The notes beneath the pieces are model-generated. The model searched no databases. It saw only the letters and a program-made list of their open reading frames with translations, and was not told the origin of the DNA. DNA of 64,000 nucleotides, taken from Trogon surrucura (lineage: Eukaryota; Chordata; Aves; Trogoniformes; Trogonidae). The position numbers were made by a program, and so were the translations under genes. Numbering within the stretch: the first letter of the stretch is position 1; every line of letters starts with the position of its first letter. This document shows positions 11,395-24,009 of this stretch, piece by piece. The stretch lies in NCBI GenBank assembly GCA_020746105.1, contig CM036624.1, forward strand, positions 29,534,084 through 29,598,083. Reading direction: 5' to 3'.

Positions 11395-11515
11395 GTTTCA
11401 TCACGGGCGGGGGACTCCCCGTGGTGAGGCTCTGTGGGCGCGGGTGCTGAGGAGAGGCCGACACGGGGCCTGGCGGCCGCCGGCCAGAGCAGGGGGACCT
11501 CGACCCCCCTCCCAG
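11395..11515. other. Orphan mini CpG cluster
   Basis: About a dozen CpGs occur in about 120 bp, including a NotI-type GCGGCCGC core and GGGCGCGGG, inside AT-rich DNA with no adjacent gene. It is too short for a classical CpG island. It may be an intragenic or enhancer-associated CpG patch. Confidence 0.4.
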
Positions 11516-12180
11516 GAAGGAGCTCCAGCCAGACCTGAATTTAACGGCTTTACGCTTAGAGAGACAAACACATCTTTGCTACCAAAGGCAAACCGTTTCT
11601 TGGTACTTTGGAAACAGCTTTAATGTGTCGTGGTGGTCTGTGGTGTGGGCTCCGTGGCCGAGCAGCCAGCGTGAGCCGAGCCAGCCCTCTGCTTGTCTCG
11701 GCCTGAGTCTCCTTGGTGGAGACCCCGCCAGAGATCGAGTCACAGGCCCTTCGTGCACGGCCTGCTGGATTAAAAAAATAATAACAAAATTGGGTTTCAA
11801 TTTTAATACGTCGCTGTTTTCCTTCATCAGAAGTTTTGAAAAGCTTCTGAGGAGGTTGGTGATAGTCGTAATCTCAGCCAGAGTGATTTCTCATAAACAT
11901 TGAGAGAAACTGCAGCTTTACTGAATATAGCGTCTGTTTTAAATGGCTGGTGGTTCACTTGTTTTTAATATGAGTACAAGCACAGAGGCAAGTAAAATCT
12001 AATGAAAGTGCTTAGAAGATTTTGTTTTGATACCCCACAGCAGCCCTGGTTTATACTGAAGGGGGAAAAGATTCCTTTATAGCCAGGCCTGCAGAAGCCA
12101 GAAATTTAATCTTGCTCCACAACTTATTTTATTGCATTTTTAATTTTCTTTTGCATTACTCTGACCCTTTTCTATAGCTT
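11516..12180. other. Noncoding stretch, conserved-element texture
   Basis: The sequence shifts from GC-moderate to AT-rich. No exon or repeat is seen. The right half runs into the CATTAG cluster. Confidence 0.35.
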
Positions 12181-12189
12181 TTGACGCCT

Positions 12190-12420
12190 GGTGCTTAATT
12201 ACTTATCATTAGCAATGTACATGGGGGCCTTCCTGCATATTTATAAATGTGATCATTAGTACATGGGAAGACAAAGACTTCTTTAAGACCATCATTAGTT
12301 ATTCTGTTTTCATAGAAATGTTCATTAGAGAAACTACCCACCTGGTTAAATAATTATAATTAAGAATTGGTAATCTCCTTTGCATTTCAACTTGATCTTC
12401 AAGACGTGTGTGCATAGCTA
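12190..12420 (+). promoter_or_regulatory. Homotypic CATTAG homeodomain-site cluster (candidate enhancer)
   Basis: CATTAG occurs on the plus strand at 12207-12212, 12254-12259, 12293-12298 and 12323-12328, with start-to-start spacing of 47, 39 and 30 bp. Three of the four are preceded by AT (ATCATTAG). The first two are each followed within a few bases by TACATGGG. More TAAT cores surround them (TTAATTACTT near 12196, AATAATTATAATTAAG near 12350). Homotypic clusters of homeodomain cores are typical of developmental enhancers. The factor cannot be named. Confidence 0.45.
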
Positions 12421-12543
12421 AAGGAGCCTTGTTTGGCCATCTTACTATCTTTTCTTTTTTTGGTTTGAATTGTCAACCAGATTTAAATGCTGTGTTTTGG
12501 AACTGTATACACTAAGAATAATTTATGGAAAGATAGGTTATTT

Positions 12544-12598
12544 AAAAAAAAAGAAGGAAAAAAAGAAAAAAAAAGGAGAAAAGCAAAAAGGAGAAATC
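12544..12598. repeat. A/G-rich low-complexity tract
   Basis: About 55 nt almost purely of A and G (A-runs broken by GG, AAGAAGG and AAAGG), with a single C interruption. It creates a Lys-rich artefactual stretch in the 12470-12670 open frame. Confidence 0.85.
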
Positions 12599-12879
12599 AA
12601 CCCAGCAATTATCTCTGAATTCATTAACTGCACACTGGCAGAGAGAGGCTATATAAGCCATCTACTGTAATGCACGGCATGGAATTAAAGCAAAATGTCA
12701 CCCGAGCCTGATTTCTGTGCCCCATCTGGAGTGCTCACTGCAGACACCCAGACTGCGGGCGAACACTTGCAGAAAGGTATCATTTCCATGTCACGGTATG
12801 ATATTACTTGGAAATGCCAACAATGAACGCGAGGGTGTCGGTACTCCTGCTCCTAGCCATCGCGGGGAGCTGGTGGGAA

Positions 12880-12891
12880 ACGCGTACGCGT
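12880..12891. other. CpG-dense 12-bp palindrome ACGCGTACGCGT
   Basis: A perfect dyad made of two tandem ACGCGT hexamers, with four CpGs in 12 bp. It sits in a locally GC-rich segment (12840-12970). No protein is confidently assigned to it. Confidence 0.5.
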
Positions 12892-13630
12892 GCTCATCTG
12901 CTGCAGGGCTGTGGAGAAGGGAGAGCGTCACCCCTCCGTGGCCACGGTGGCTGGCATGGGAGGGCTCACCTCTGATAAACCACAGCGATGGGAAGAGCTT
13001 GTCAGTGGCATAAATATTGTCTGTAAACAATTAAGCAGCTACTGCTCATTCAGGGCAGTTTTGAGAAGCAAAGGAAGTCTGCAATCAGTTATATCTCCAA
13101 TTACCATAAAAATATATTAGCCATTCATTCATTTATTAATGATTCATCAGTTAACCACACATAATGAGCAAATAATTAGCAATGCTGTACGGTTGCCAAA
13201 ATTGAAGAAGTGTTGGCATTTTAAAGATGAAAGGTTGCATTTATGTAAAAAGTCGGGTGGTGATAAAGTTAATACAGAAGATAATTATAAAAGTTGCTGT
13301 CCTATTTTAGAGGCTGAGGTCCCACAAAACTTGCCTAATTGAACTGAAATTAATATTCTTGAAAAGCACGCATGTTACTGCATACTAGCTGCTGCATTTA
13401 CTGGGAGATCTCCCTTCAGTAAGGTACGTCGCACAATACAAGTTAATAAAATGCCAGACAGCAAGACTGCGTTCTTTGTTTGCTCGGTTCAGGGCCTTGT
13501 GGAAAACAATAAATTGCATTCATGTCAGCCGAGGCCCATCCCTTTGCTAATTACCGTTTGGTGCTGAAATGACTTCTGTGAAATTGGGAGCATGAAGAAA
13601 CACACAGCCCATACAAGGGAGGCTTTTCAG
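12892..13630. other. Noncoding stretch, AT-rich with TAAT cores
   Basis: Around 13085-13180 the sequence is rich in ATTA-type cores (CATTCATTCATTTATTAATGA). No repeat family or gene is recognised. Confidence 0.35.
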
Positions 13631-13722
13631 ACTGCGGCAGTAAATGTGAGATAGGCCTTAGGCACACAGATGTTAAAACAGTGAATTCCCCTACAGATTA
13701 CACTAATGGAAACCCTGTCAGG
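13631..13722 (+). other. Candidate exon C (strong donor, open frame)
   Basis: The donor at 13723 is near-perfect (CAGG then GTAAGT). The acceptor GGCTTTTCAG ending at 13630 is only moderate. Of the three frames, the third is open for 30 codons and ends exactly on a codon boundary. No domain is recognised. A shorter version could start at 13697 after CCCTACAG. Chance is the default explanation. Confidence 0.15.
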
Positions 13723-14958
13723 GTAAGTCAAATCCGGGGTCTGTGGTCAAAATCTAATTAATGTTCCTGTACTTAAAAAGAATATGAATGCCTGGAGGTG
13801 ATGAAGAACGTATAAGAAACTCGCTTGTTTGTAAAATTGCTTGTGTGGATGGCAAGCACTGCTGAGCCCTTCCTTACGAGGTAACACCTGCTGAGGAGCT
13901 GCTTACAGCACTTGGTGCAGCGCTGCGGGCACGGGCTTGACCCCTCTTGGAAGTTCTGAACAAAAACGGCCGTTGGCACCTGGGCCACCTCCCCAGGGGA
14001 CAGTCATCGCCATCATTAAATGCCCTCTCTTCATTCAATGTGCCCGAGCAGTGTCGGCATCGCTGTTTAGGAAGAACTTGTAGCTGAAGATGTAAGAAAG
14101 GGCTTCTCTTCGCGCGAAAACAAAGGCTTGCCCATCTAGGTTGAGCCTGAGGACACTGCTGAGGCTCTTACGACGCTTTCACAGCTGCACTGTGCATGGC
14201 CTGTGCGCAAACAGAGGAAATGAATTTATAATGCAACAATCTCTTCATTTTCACGGGCACAAAAATTCCTCTAAATACTTAAAATAATACTCAGAGTGGG
14301 ACAGAACTTAAATTTTGAATAAATGAAATCCTAATCCAGTGTGTTGCTGAAACAAGCTTGTTATTAAAGAAATAAATTTGAAACAGCAAGTGGCTTGAGA
14401 ATTTTGGATTTAATTATTTAAATCTGCTTAAGATAACTCTAGCACTGTATTTGGGTTTCCTGTTGAGAGCATGTTTTCCAGGAAAGGTATCCCACCCAGT
14501 GCCTTTGAAATATTAACTTCCTCATGCAACAGTATGATGTTGACTGCATTATTATAATAATTATTGTAATAAGGCAAGACATTGGTGACATTTCCTGGAT
14601 GCATCCTGTCATGAAATCTGCATGGAGCTGTTCGGGGGTTTGGAGACACCCCCACTCTCCTTGGCTAAATGGTGCCTGTAATATGGCTCCAAATCTTTTC
14701 AGATAAGAGACAGAGTAGTTCCCTTAGTAGTGTTACAGAATCAGCCACAACCAACAGTACCTGAACCAGCAGGTTTGCAACTGGAAGCTAATTTCAGGTA
14801 TTATATGTTATTTACTAAATAAATATTGGGAATTGGGCTTTCTTCATTGCTGATTGCTATACTTCAGTTAAAATCTACTATTTCATCTTTTGGATGTAAG
14901 ACTGTCTCTTAATGCAACATAGATCAAGAAGGCGATAAATCTGTTTTTTCTTTTGTAG
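13723..14958. other. Noncoding stretch, no gene seen
   Basis: It contains a perfect 14-bp A/T palindrome ATTATTATAATAAT at 14548-14561 within a short trinucleotide-like run. Otherwise it has unremarkable AT-rich sequence. Confidence 0.4.
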
Positions 14959-14993
14959 GGCCATAACAAGGGCATCCTGGATCTGCATTTAGG
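14959..14993 (+). other. Candidate 35-nt micro-exon
   Basis: A strong pyrimidine tract (TGTTTTTTCTTTTGTAG) precedes it and GG then GTAAGAA follows. Only one of the three frames is open (11 codons plus 2 nt). A micro-exon of this size is possible, but the call rests only on splice signals. Confidence 0.15.
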
Positions 14994-17531
14994 GTAAGAA
15001 TCAGACAAATGTATTCAAGATGACTCTGATCGGCACAAAACCCAGCAGAGGGATGAGAACCTTGTCCACAACCCAGGCACTGGGGAAGTCGACTTCCCCT
15101 TCAGCCAGGAGTGAGCAGGGGAGAAAACTCTGGCTCTGAGTCATGTTTCCTTCCCCTGGGCTGGTGCTGGGACAGAGAGACGTGGCTGCGCTCTGTGCCT
15201 GCTCAGCCTCACCGCTTGGCATGGCTTCTGCAGGGCAAGCATACTCTACGTGTGCTGTGAAGGATGGTGGGTTTGTGTTTGAAAATCCTCACAAGCAATC
15301 ATTTATGTCTTCAAGGCAGGATGCTCATCGTACCCATTTTCTTTCAATCTGTTCTCTCTGCATTGTCTGTGTTTGCAATACAGTTGTGGCAGGGTGATTA
15401 CGTGCTAGTCTGGGGACCAGACTCTGTTGCCGAGTATTGCCAGCACTCACTCTGTCAGTCATGTTGGCCACTGTGGCTCGAGTGCCACTCTCTGTCACTG
15501 GGGTGAAGCCTTGTGGCTTTCCTGGCACTGCTGAGGTTGCATTGATGCAACTGAATTTGTCCCTTCTGTCACACGTAAGGGTGGGTTCTGAAGGAGTGTT
15601 CAGCTTTCTAGCCAAAGTTTGTGGGGACAAAACAAGACAAATCCAGACTTTTCAATTAATCTCGCTCAATCTAGGTTCTATTACAACTCACGGGTCTGAT
15701 GGTCAACACAGCTGTGTCCTCATCTGAATCCAACGACACCAACCTACTCCAGAGCTGGTGCTCAGCTCAGCACTGGGTTCTCTAAAATTCACAGTGTGTA
15801 AGGATGGCGTTCAATCAAAATCCAAAAGATTTGCCTAGTTGTCCTCATTCATCCACGCTCACTGACTTGCCTTGTGATTATAGCGGTATTTTCTTATATA
15901 AATAGTTTTTATTTTTTATTTTCAAGAGAAGATAGTCCTACAAATACTTTTTTCTTAAGTAACGTTTATGTTTGCATTACATGAGGCAGATGTTGGCTTA
16001 AAGCTTAGTTCTTGCTTAAAAGATATGTTTCAGTCCACTGAAAGGGGCTGATGAGTGTCCTCTAGCTGAACCATTTTTTTCTCTCTGTTGCTTTGACCCA
16101 TTGATTTAATTAAGGTCTAATAAAGAGAGGGCTGAAAGATTGTTAAAATTTTTTTTCTTTTTTTCATGGATCTGACCTATGGTGGTCTGTTAGTACATTT
16201 TTGACTTGTATCTGCCCTCTTTAATATGTAAGCACACTGGTTGTCTTCCTTAGAGCCCATTGTTGTTTTCCCTCAATGGTAGATCAGATTTAATTTTGGT
16301 TTTAACCAAAACAAATGCTTTTCTGGAGACCTTTTATTTGAGTGAAAATAAGTAATGAAAAAGATAACCAAAGCAAGTCACAGTATCAAAAGCAAAGACC
16401 TTAGAAAGCTTAGTGGTGACCCTTTCTTTCTCTGTTTCCTTTCCCATCCTCCTCTTGCTAGCAGAGAAAGAGGAAGAGAAATGAAAACTCTGGGTTTGCT
16501 TTCCAATTAAATAAAAAGAATGACTGGAAATTTACAAAACGTGGAGGGTTTTTCATTGAAAACACTTGTTACTTTTCAGCTCTATGTCTTTCCTAGGTCA
16601 GTGTTAATGCTCAAAAAGTACTTCACACTACTCGTCATATTGCCAACCTCCCCTTGTCCTTTCCCTTCTCCTCCCACCAGCTCTGCAGTTTGCTACTCCA
16701 GGGTGAGAAGAGCTTTTCTCAGCGTGCTGACTTTGCTGCTGAACACGCTCATCTGTATCTTGTAAAAGGGAGATTACCGTGAATGTACACACTCTACTTC
16801 TGCAGGAGAAGAGGACTTCTGGTGCTGGAGCTGCTGATGCTGTCCCAGCTGTGCCAGCACTGTGATGATGGTCTTCAGAAGAACTGAAAGGGAAAAACAT
16901 CCCAGGTACAACTTCAAGCGATGGCTCTAATGTGCTATTTGTGGCTTGAAAGAACAGCGTTGCTATCCACAGTGGCAGTTTATGACTGTGGGCATTCTTA
17001 GATGGCTCCCACGCTCAGATTTCCACACTGCAGCTCGTTAGCAGGAGAGCTGTTTGCAGCGCTGCAGCACGTTTGCAGTATGTGCACTAAAATAAAAATC
17101 TGGTTAGTGGCGGTGTGGTCCCAGTGCTGGCTGGGCACTGGCAATTAAACCTGGATGAGAATAAGCCACCTGGATGTTGGGACTCCGGGGATGTGACATA
17201 CCACTTGCTGAGGGCCATCCCTGCCCAAGAAAGCACTAAAACAGGTGCATAAATCCTACTGTGTTCAGTGGGATTTAGGCACCTGCTTAAAGTTAAGCAG
17301 TTGTTTAGCGAGTTTCCAGAGTGAAAGCCTGACAATTGTGCCCAAGAGTAACTTTGAAATTAGTTTTAACTTGCTTATCATAACCAGCTGTCATGAGTCT
17401 GTGCAAAGAGATTTTTACTTTGGAAAGATGAAAGACTTCCCAGGCCCTTGGCTTGCGTGTAAGCGCCCTTCCCACATGCCCAGCACCCTTCTGAGCTGAA
17501 GCAGCCCTGCTCAGCCCTGCTTCTATTCCAG
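14994..17531. other. Noncoding stretch, no gene seen
   Basis: 15001-15620 carries overlapping open frames of up to about 100 codons on both strands with no recognisable domain. 15860-16500 is AT-rich with T-runs. No transposon was recognised. Confidence 0.35.
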
Positions 17532-17690
17532 TTTGCTCTGTGGTCCCCGTGGGGCTGCAGTGCCAGGCTGGCACTCTGCAAAGCAAACTGCCCTGCCAGC
17601 AACTGAAAGCGCCCGACTGTGCCTCACCAGATCCCATCTGAGGCAATCTCTGCATGCTGCAACAGAGAAAGTCCACACTGTATTTAGTAG
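17532..17690 (+). other. Candidate exon D
   Basis: The acceptor CTGCTTCTATTCCAG and the donor TAG then GTGAGT at 17691 enclose 159 bp. The second frame is open throughout. The opposite strand is also open here as part of a 174-codon frame (17305-17829), which suggests stop-poor composition rather than coding constraint. No domain is recognised. Confidence 0.13.
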
Positions 17691-20000
17691 GTGAGTGTGA
17701 AGTAAAGTTAGGGGAGTGGGAAAGGGGGAGAGGAGATTTGTGTTGAAGTGGAAGAGTCAGCTGGACTTTCCACTTGGAAGCATAGCAGGCACCAAGTCCT
17801 TTTCTGTCATGGGGGTCAGAAAGCTTCAAGAGCTTTTTATTTTATGGTTATTTTTTCATCAATAACCCCTTTTTTCTTACAACAGAGTTTGAGGGCAAAC
17901 TTGAAAATAAATCTAATGTTACAGCAACCAATCTCCAAGGAAAAACAAAATCCAACAAACTCCAGTTGCTACGTAATTCTGTATGTGCATGTGTTTACAT
18001 GCATCTTCCACTTAAGGCAAGCAGGACTGTGCCCATGTAGTTGAGAGTTATTTTATTTTTTTGCTCAAATACATGGTTAATTAGTCAATGGATGATATCA
18101 CTGTTGCGTAGCTTTTGGAAAGACTAAATTTGCAATTAAAACATTTAAAAGGCTTTCTTTTGTAGAGTTCTTAGGTAATTAAGCTGAAGTGCATGTACAT
18201 TTCCATATATAAATGAACTGGAGCAGTGGTAGCTGATGTAGTAGTTAAGGTCAGGTAGAAACCAGCCTTGCATTTAGAGTCTTTTTTTCCAGTACCTCAC
18301 TCAAATCCTCCCTAAATCTAAATTAATCTTCCAGAAATATATGGGAAATTTGGTTTATGAGGGGAAAAAAAGGTCTTGCATTATTACCATAGCCTATCAG
18401 TCTTCCCTCAGCGTGACTCCATTCATTTTGCAATGCGTGGCTGTTCAGCATTGCCACGACTGAACTTCAGGAGACTTTTGCACATTATGGGAACGGTTAC
18501 TCTGGGGTGGCCCCAGCAAGGCAGGAGCAGGGGCTGAGCCTAATGCAGCTACAGCCCAGGGTCTGGGGACAGATGGAGGGGAAGTCTTTGCCCTCAAGAA
18601 GGGACTTGGAGACAGCACAGTGCTTAAGGCAACTGCAACAAACCTGGGAGCTGCTGTGTTCTGCTGCAGCACTGCTGTGGCACACTCCCCCTCTGCCTCC
18701 CCCAAAACCCCCTGTTCTGGACTGCAGCTTCCCTCTCGGCCTCCTGAAACTGTTCCCTCCCTTGCAGTCTTGGTTCCTCTCCTCCTTGCCAAGTACTCTG
18801 ACTCCAGCCTGATCTGAAAGTTAATTTTAACAAATAACGTCTTGAGCCGAGCCAAGTTAGGATCTGGAGATAGGACACGCTGCGGGAAGGGAGCAGGGTG
18901 GGGGGGGTGTAAAAGAGCATGAACGCTCAGCCTTGTAATATGTGTGAGAGCTGATGCTCTGAGCAGTCCAGTGCTTATTATTATTTCTCTTGGATAGGTC
19001 ACCTGGGAGTGGAGGAATTTTTCATTTTAAATTAAAAAGACATCTTTTATAATGCTCATTTCTGAGAGAAAAAAAAGAACACAAAACACAACCACCTCAT
19101 CATGGAAGCAATTAGATGGAGGACACATTGAAAGGAGTGATTAGTTGTTAATTTTTGAGCTGTTGGTCCTAACAGAGGGGGTGTTTTTGTCAAGGATTGT
19201 TTTGGTTTTTTAAAGGTGTCTTTCATATGCCTATCGTCCAAGGTTATTTCGCATTCAATAGCAATTACCATATGCCCATTACATCCTAGAGACTGCTTGA
19301 GGTGGATACAGTGGTCCCCATCAGACCATGTGCCAAGTCGAAATGCCAGCAGCTGTGTGAGCTACAGCATAATTGTTCCTGTCTGCTGCTGCTTTTTCCA
19401 AGTCCCGGTAAATGTTCTAGGGGGTAACTTCCCCCTTCCTTGATGCAACCTGAAAGTACAACCCTCTGGTTTGCATTGCAGGTTCCAAGTCAGCCGTGTC
19501 ACGATTTGAACAAGAATCAGGGAGGATAATGGGTCAGATGTAATTAAGAGGTAAAACTACTGGTGAAATAGCTGCACATTTCAGTTTTCTCTCTTTCTGC
19601 CCATCAGATTACAAACCTCAGTCCCACCACCACTTAAAAAACCTAATCTGTAACTGCAAACCCTATATAACTGCTCTACTGTATCAGATGGAAACCAACT
19701 AACCAGAAACTACAATACAAAAAAATAAGCACATTGTGCCTCAGAAAAATATGGGGCTGAAAACACCGAAAAACTGCTGTCTTGTTAAAATATGGACATG
19801 GTCCAGTAATGGAATGAGTAGGGAAGCTTGAATGGATCAGAGTCAAAAAACACTCTGCTTAATTCTTGGGGTTTTTTCTTCCCCATTCAGCTTACATCAG
19901 TGTTAACATCTACTGAGAAATGCAGCCATTTACAATTTGCAGTTCAATGTGTTACTTTAATTAGTATGAAAATTAAAGGGCAACTATAGGCCAATGTGAA
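17691..20000. other. Noncoding stretch, includes the longest open frame of the window
   Basis: The longest open frame of the window lies at 18445-19002 on the minus strand (185 codons). It is low in complexity (Ala, Pro and Ser rich in its second half), has no recognisable domain, and overlaps plus-strand open frames at 18507-18817 in the same GC-richer segment. It is therefore not called as a gene. The rest is AT-rich. Confidence 0.35.
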
Positions 20001-23000
20001 TGATTATGGAAATACATGTGCATCACATGCAATGCTCTCATTTAATTAATCGTCTTGTAAACTATATCGAGCACTTCAAGTCAGTTGCTGAGTATAACAA
20101 CTCTATTTTAAATAACCACTTAATACTTAACAGGATGTGGAGAAAACACTATAGCACACGACTGCTTCTCAAGTTTCAGTGTCTGAAATTTTTTAAAGCT
20201 GACCCAAGTCAACCCAAAGAATGTTTAACACCCCATGTCTGAACACAAGAAACTCTGTGATGTACAGACATTCAATTACATTTTTTAAAAAGCGAGAAAC
20301 ATTTTGTAAAATAGTGACTTTAGAAAACTAATTGGCAGCAGCAAACTTGAGAGTGAAGGCCAGAGCTAGAGGGGACCTTTTACTACAGTAACTCTCGTCA
20401 AAGAAAATGGAAATAAAGGCATCTTTGTTTCTCAGTCAAATTAGCTGATTAAGAAATAAAACATTTTAACATGCTTTAAATGCAGCATTAATTATTTATA
20501 TGAAAAAAATTAAAGCCAGGTTCCATGAATTACACTTTGTGTGTGTGAACTGAACGTTACAGGAATAGTAATCCTTTTACATTCATGCCTTACTTCATTA
20601 GGCAAAACTAAATATTAAGGGCTCTATTCATTCAAAAAATTCTTATGCATTCAGGTCACACCTTTTCTATGGCTTTTTTTTTTTAAGGAGTACAATTTAC
20701 AGCACTGATTTTTAAACATGATTCAGAAAAAGCAATCTACTTCTACAGGATGGGCTCTAGTACACAGATGTGGTTAGAAAAGGACAAAGATACAGTGGTG
20801 AGTCTTGTCATCAGTGAAAAGGCCAAAAGTAAGTCATATCATATGGTCTCAAAGCTGGCATAATAACATAGAAAATCACTTGCATTACCTGTATGGAAGC
20901 TCTGAACTCTGCGAACCCTTTTTCCTATAGATTGATTTGTAAATAATTTTCCCCCTCATTGATTGTTTCCAATGACTGGGCAGTGCTTCATTCAGGGGAA
21001 TGAAGAAAAGAGGTTATTTACTTGGGCAGGTGTGTACTTTTCTATTTTCCGTATATGCCCATTTAGCAATGGTGTGTCCTGTGCTTGGCTCCTCGGGAGG
21101 AGAGTCCGTCTGCTGAAGCTGCACTGATTTGTGGATGTGGTTAAACATTTTCTGGGACTGAGGCTGGGATCTTTAAAGTCACTTTTCTCCTCTTTCAATG
21201 CAGACTCATGATGTAAGGAGCGGGTGAATTAATTAATTGCTTTTCTAACACGTATGTGAAAAGAAATAAGAGTTGAACCCTGGTTTGTTTCAGCTTCTTT
21301 CCTTGGGTGTTTTGTTGTTGTTTTTATGGACTGAAGAGACAAACAGCTAGAACTGTGTAATGATGATAATCTTTAAGTTTCAAAACAATGAAGAGATTCA
21401 CTTAACATTAAACTAATAACCTTAAAAGGGAGAGAGAAGAAAAACCCAAACCTAAGCAAGAAATAACAAAAAAGGGGTTACCAGAAGCTCACAAGTTGTC
21501 AGCTGGCTGAATTTAAGTAAACTTTTGAGAAACAACTTGTTGGGGAACAGGACAAAGCATCAGATGGTTGGGTAAGATTGATGTATTTAATAGTTTAGCT
21601 AATATGGATCAACATCTGCCTTTAGTTACATCTGCACAACCCCCTGACTTCAGCAAGTTGTACTCTTGGAACCAAGTTTGGACCAATGTTTTTAAATAGG
21701 CCCCAGTGCAGAATATCTGCAGAGAGCCTGCGCCGCTCAGTGCTGGTGTAACCAGGCAGCTCTGGAGAAAGTGGGTAATACAATATGTTATTGTTTCTTG
21801 TGTAATTTTTAAAATACCTTGAGGAGTAATATATTTTTTTATAATAGGGTGCTCCCTGTCTCTTTAAGTAACTGTCAGATGCAGGATGTCCTCGTGCCAA
21901 AATGCTACGGTCTGCTCCCTCTGTGCAATTGTTAATTAAATCCATCGCTTATTGTTGAGCCTGCCTAGTCTCTTACCCATTCTGCTTATCTGTGATACCA
22001 GATGATGCTCAGTAATTCATGGCCAACCTGCTCCTACCTTCAATAGGGCCTCCTGTGCACTGACCTTAACCAGCTTCACCTTTTTGTTATTCCCAGGGAG
22101 AGCGGAGCCCCTGAGGCAACAGTTTTATCAACTTTTCCTGTTGACCAGATGATGGTTCAGTGATAAATAAATGGAGCGTGCTTGAGCTGGAGGCCTCCTA
22201 CACTTCGTCACTCCCTGCCCCTCTCCGGCTCCCATTGCCCCCTTGGATGCAGAGCAGTGCAAGGAAAGAGGACTGTCCTCTAAGGGCATCACAGGCTACC
22301 CTGTTGCTGGCAGGCAAGAACCGCTTTTGTCTATCCAGGTAATGTTACCCTGTGAGGCATCATGTCAGCTGAAAGCTTTATCTGCTTGGTACCGAGCTGT
22401 GCCACCTGTGAACCTCTCTACCCCACCAGTAAGGCTGATACACAGGAGCTAGTAAGAATATTTTCATAGCTGACAAGTTGTTTCCCGTGAACAGTGTCAA
22501 AGATTTAAAAGCCACTTCTGCAAATGGGACTTTCTGGCAAATACAGACTAAGCAAATCTTTTATTATTACCATATGGCTAGAAATACTCCTAGAGTTCTC
22601 CTGGAAATGGGTACTGTACCAGCAGATAGCAATATTCTGTTGGCCTGTGCATTGCCTCGAGGATATTTACTATGGTAATAAGATCAGTAACTCATCTCCT
22701 AAAATCACTGGGAGTACAAATGCTTATTTAAGTAGATGGTATCTTGATTGCAACTGAGTCAGGAGAGCACTTAAAGCTGCCTGTTTAGGCTACAGATCTT
22801 CTGTTAAAGGCAAAGGGCTGGTGGTTCTTGGCAAACACGAGAACATCATGCTTCACAACTACCTTGCGTTTTCAGTAGTTCACAGTAGATGCATGGCACA
22901 TCCCTTGACGAAATGGGTGTGTACAAATATGTCAGGAAATAATGCATATTATTTTAGGGTTTTTTTTTTCTTTTTTTCTTCCATAGCAATATAATGGAAG

Positions 23001-23990
23001 GAGATCTAAATCTCTCTCCATCTTCAAATGGTTAGTTAGAACAAAAGACAGAGAAAGCCATGCTCCAGCTGCACATGGAGTCATCTGAACCCTGTCGTGC
23101 TGGGAGGTGCAGCACCAACATAAATTAAGAGACAGCCTTGGCCCTTAAAATCAAAATGGGAAAGATCTGGGGTTAAATGACTTGCTCCATTAGAGAGTAG
23201 GCCAGTGTCAGAGAAGTATCCTATGTTCTTGAGACTCTTGCATCTGTTAATCTGCAAACTCAGCAGGCCTCATCTGTGAAAGTCCTGGTGGTGGAGGCCT
23301 GCAGTCTTGCTCAGCTGCTTTTTTGGTTTGTTTACAAAACAGGTGAAGAGAAACATGGTCAAGAGAAAACATGGCTTTATGGCAGAGACATAGAAATGGG
23401 ACTTTAAGGACCTAGTTTCTAACCTCAAACTCTGCTGTAGGAAGTCTTTGCAGAAAGAACAATACAATCTAGAAATACAGAGATTGATCAAATTGTTTTA
23501 TTTGAGGAAAACTATAGTTTGACCTCTGAGAAATGAGAATCAGTGCCTGTAGCCCTGTGCCAGTAATGTCTGAGGTGGTCCATAGTGTTTCACTTTGGTG
23601 ATGTGGCATTGAAGGTGTATCACAGAAAATCTGAGCTAGAAGTGCTGAAAACAGATGTTCTCTAGTTTGCCAAGAAGCCTGAGCCCTTAATGAGGACATG
23701 TGGCTGAAACGGAAAGCATTAGCAGTTTTCCTGCGGAATGTTGTTCTGTACTTTAACTTCATCAATACTGCTCCTTCTTTGCACAGTTATTAAGCTAAAT
23801 ATCACTGAGGCGTGTGTAAATTTGATGAGAGAAATATTTGTTTGTGCTCTCTATGTATTTCAGAAATTGAAGATTTTTCGGCAGGCACAATTCTGCCTTG
23901 TGAGCCAGAATTTTCACTCTAATTTTTCTGCAGTCATGGAGCATAACAAACGTTTGAAATAACTTTCACCAGCTTGATCACTGTTGTCAG
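20001..23990. other. AT-rich noncoding DNA
   Basis: It has conserved-element texture around 20000-20110 and an AATTAATTAATTG homeodomain-type stretch near 21226-21240. There is a T-rich tract at about 22959-22980. No gene or transposon is recognised. Confidence 0.35.
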
Positions 23991-24001
23991 ACAGAGTATA
24001 T

Positions 24002-24009
24002 ATGCAAAT
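24002..24009 (+). promoter_or_regulatory. Octamer (POU) motif ATGCAAAT
   Basis: A perfect POU-factor octamer within AT-rich, conserved-looking sequence (about 23990-24160) that also holds GTTAAC and ATTAATCA-type cores. Other octamers occur at 48204-48211 and 53866-53873. Individual matches are expected by chance in 64 kb. Confidence 0.25.

Noticed and set aside
17305-17829. 174-codon minus-strand open frame
   Set aside because: No recognisable domain, and it overlaps plus-strand open frames and splice-like signals. Compositional openness is the simpler explanation.
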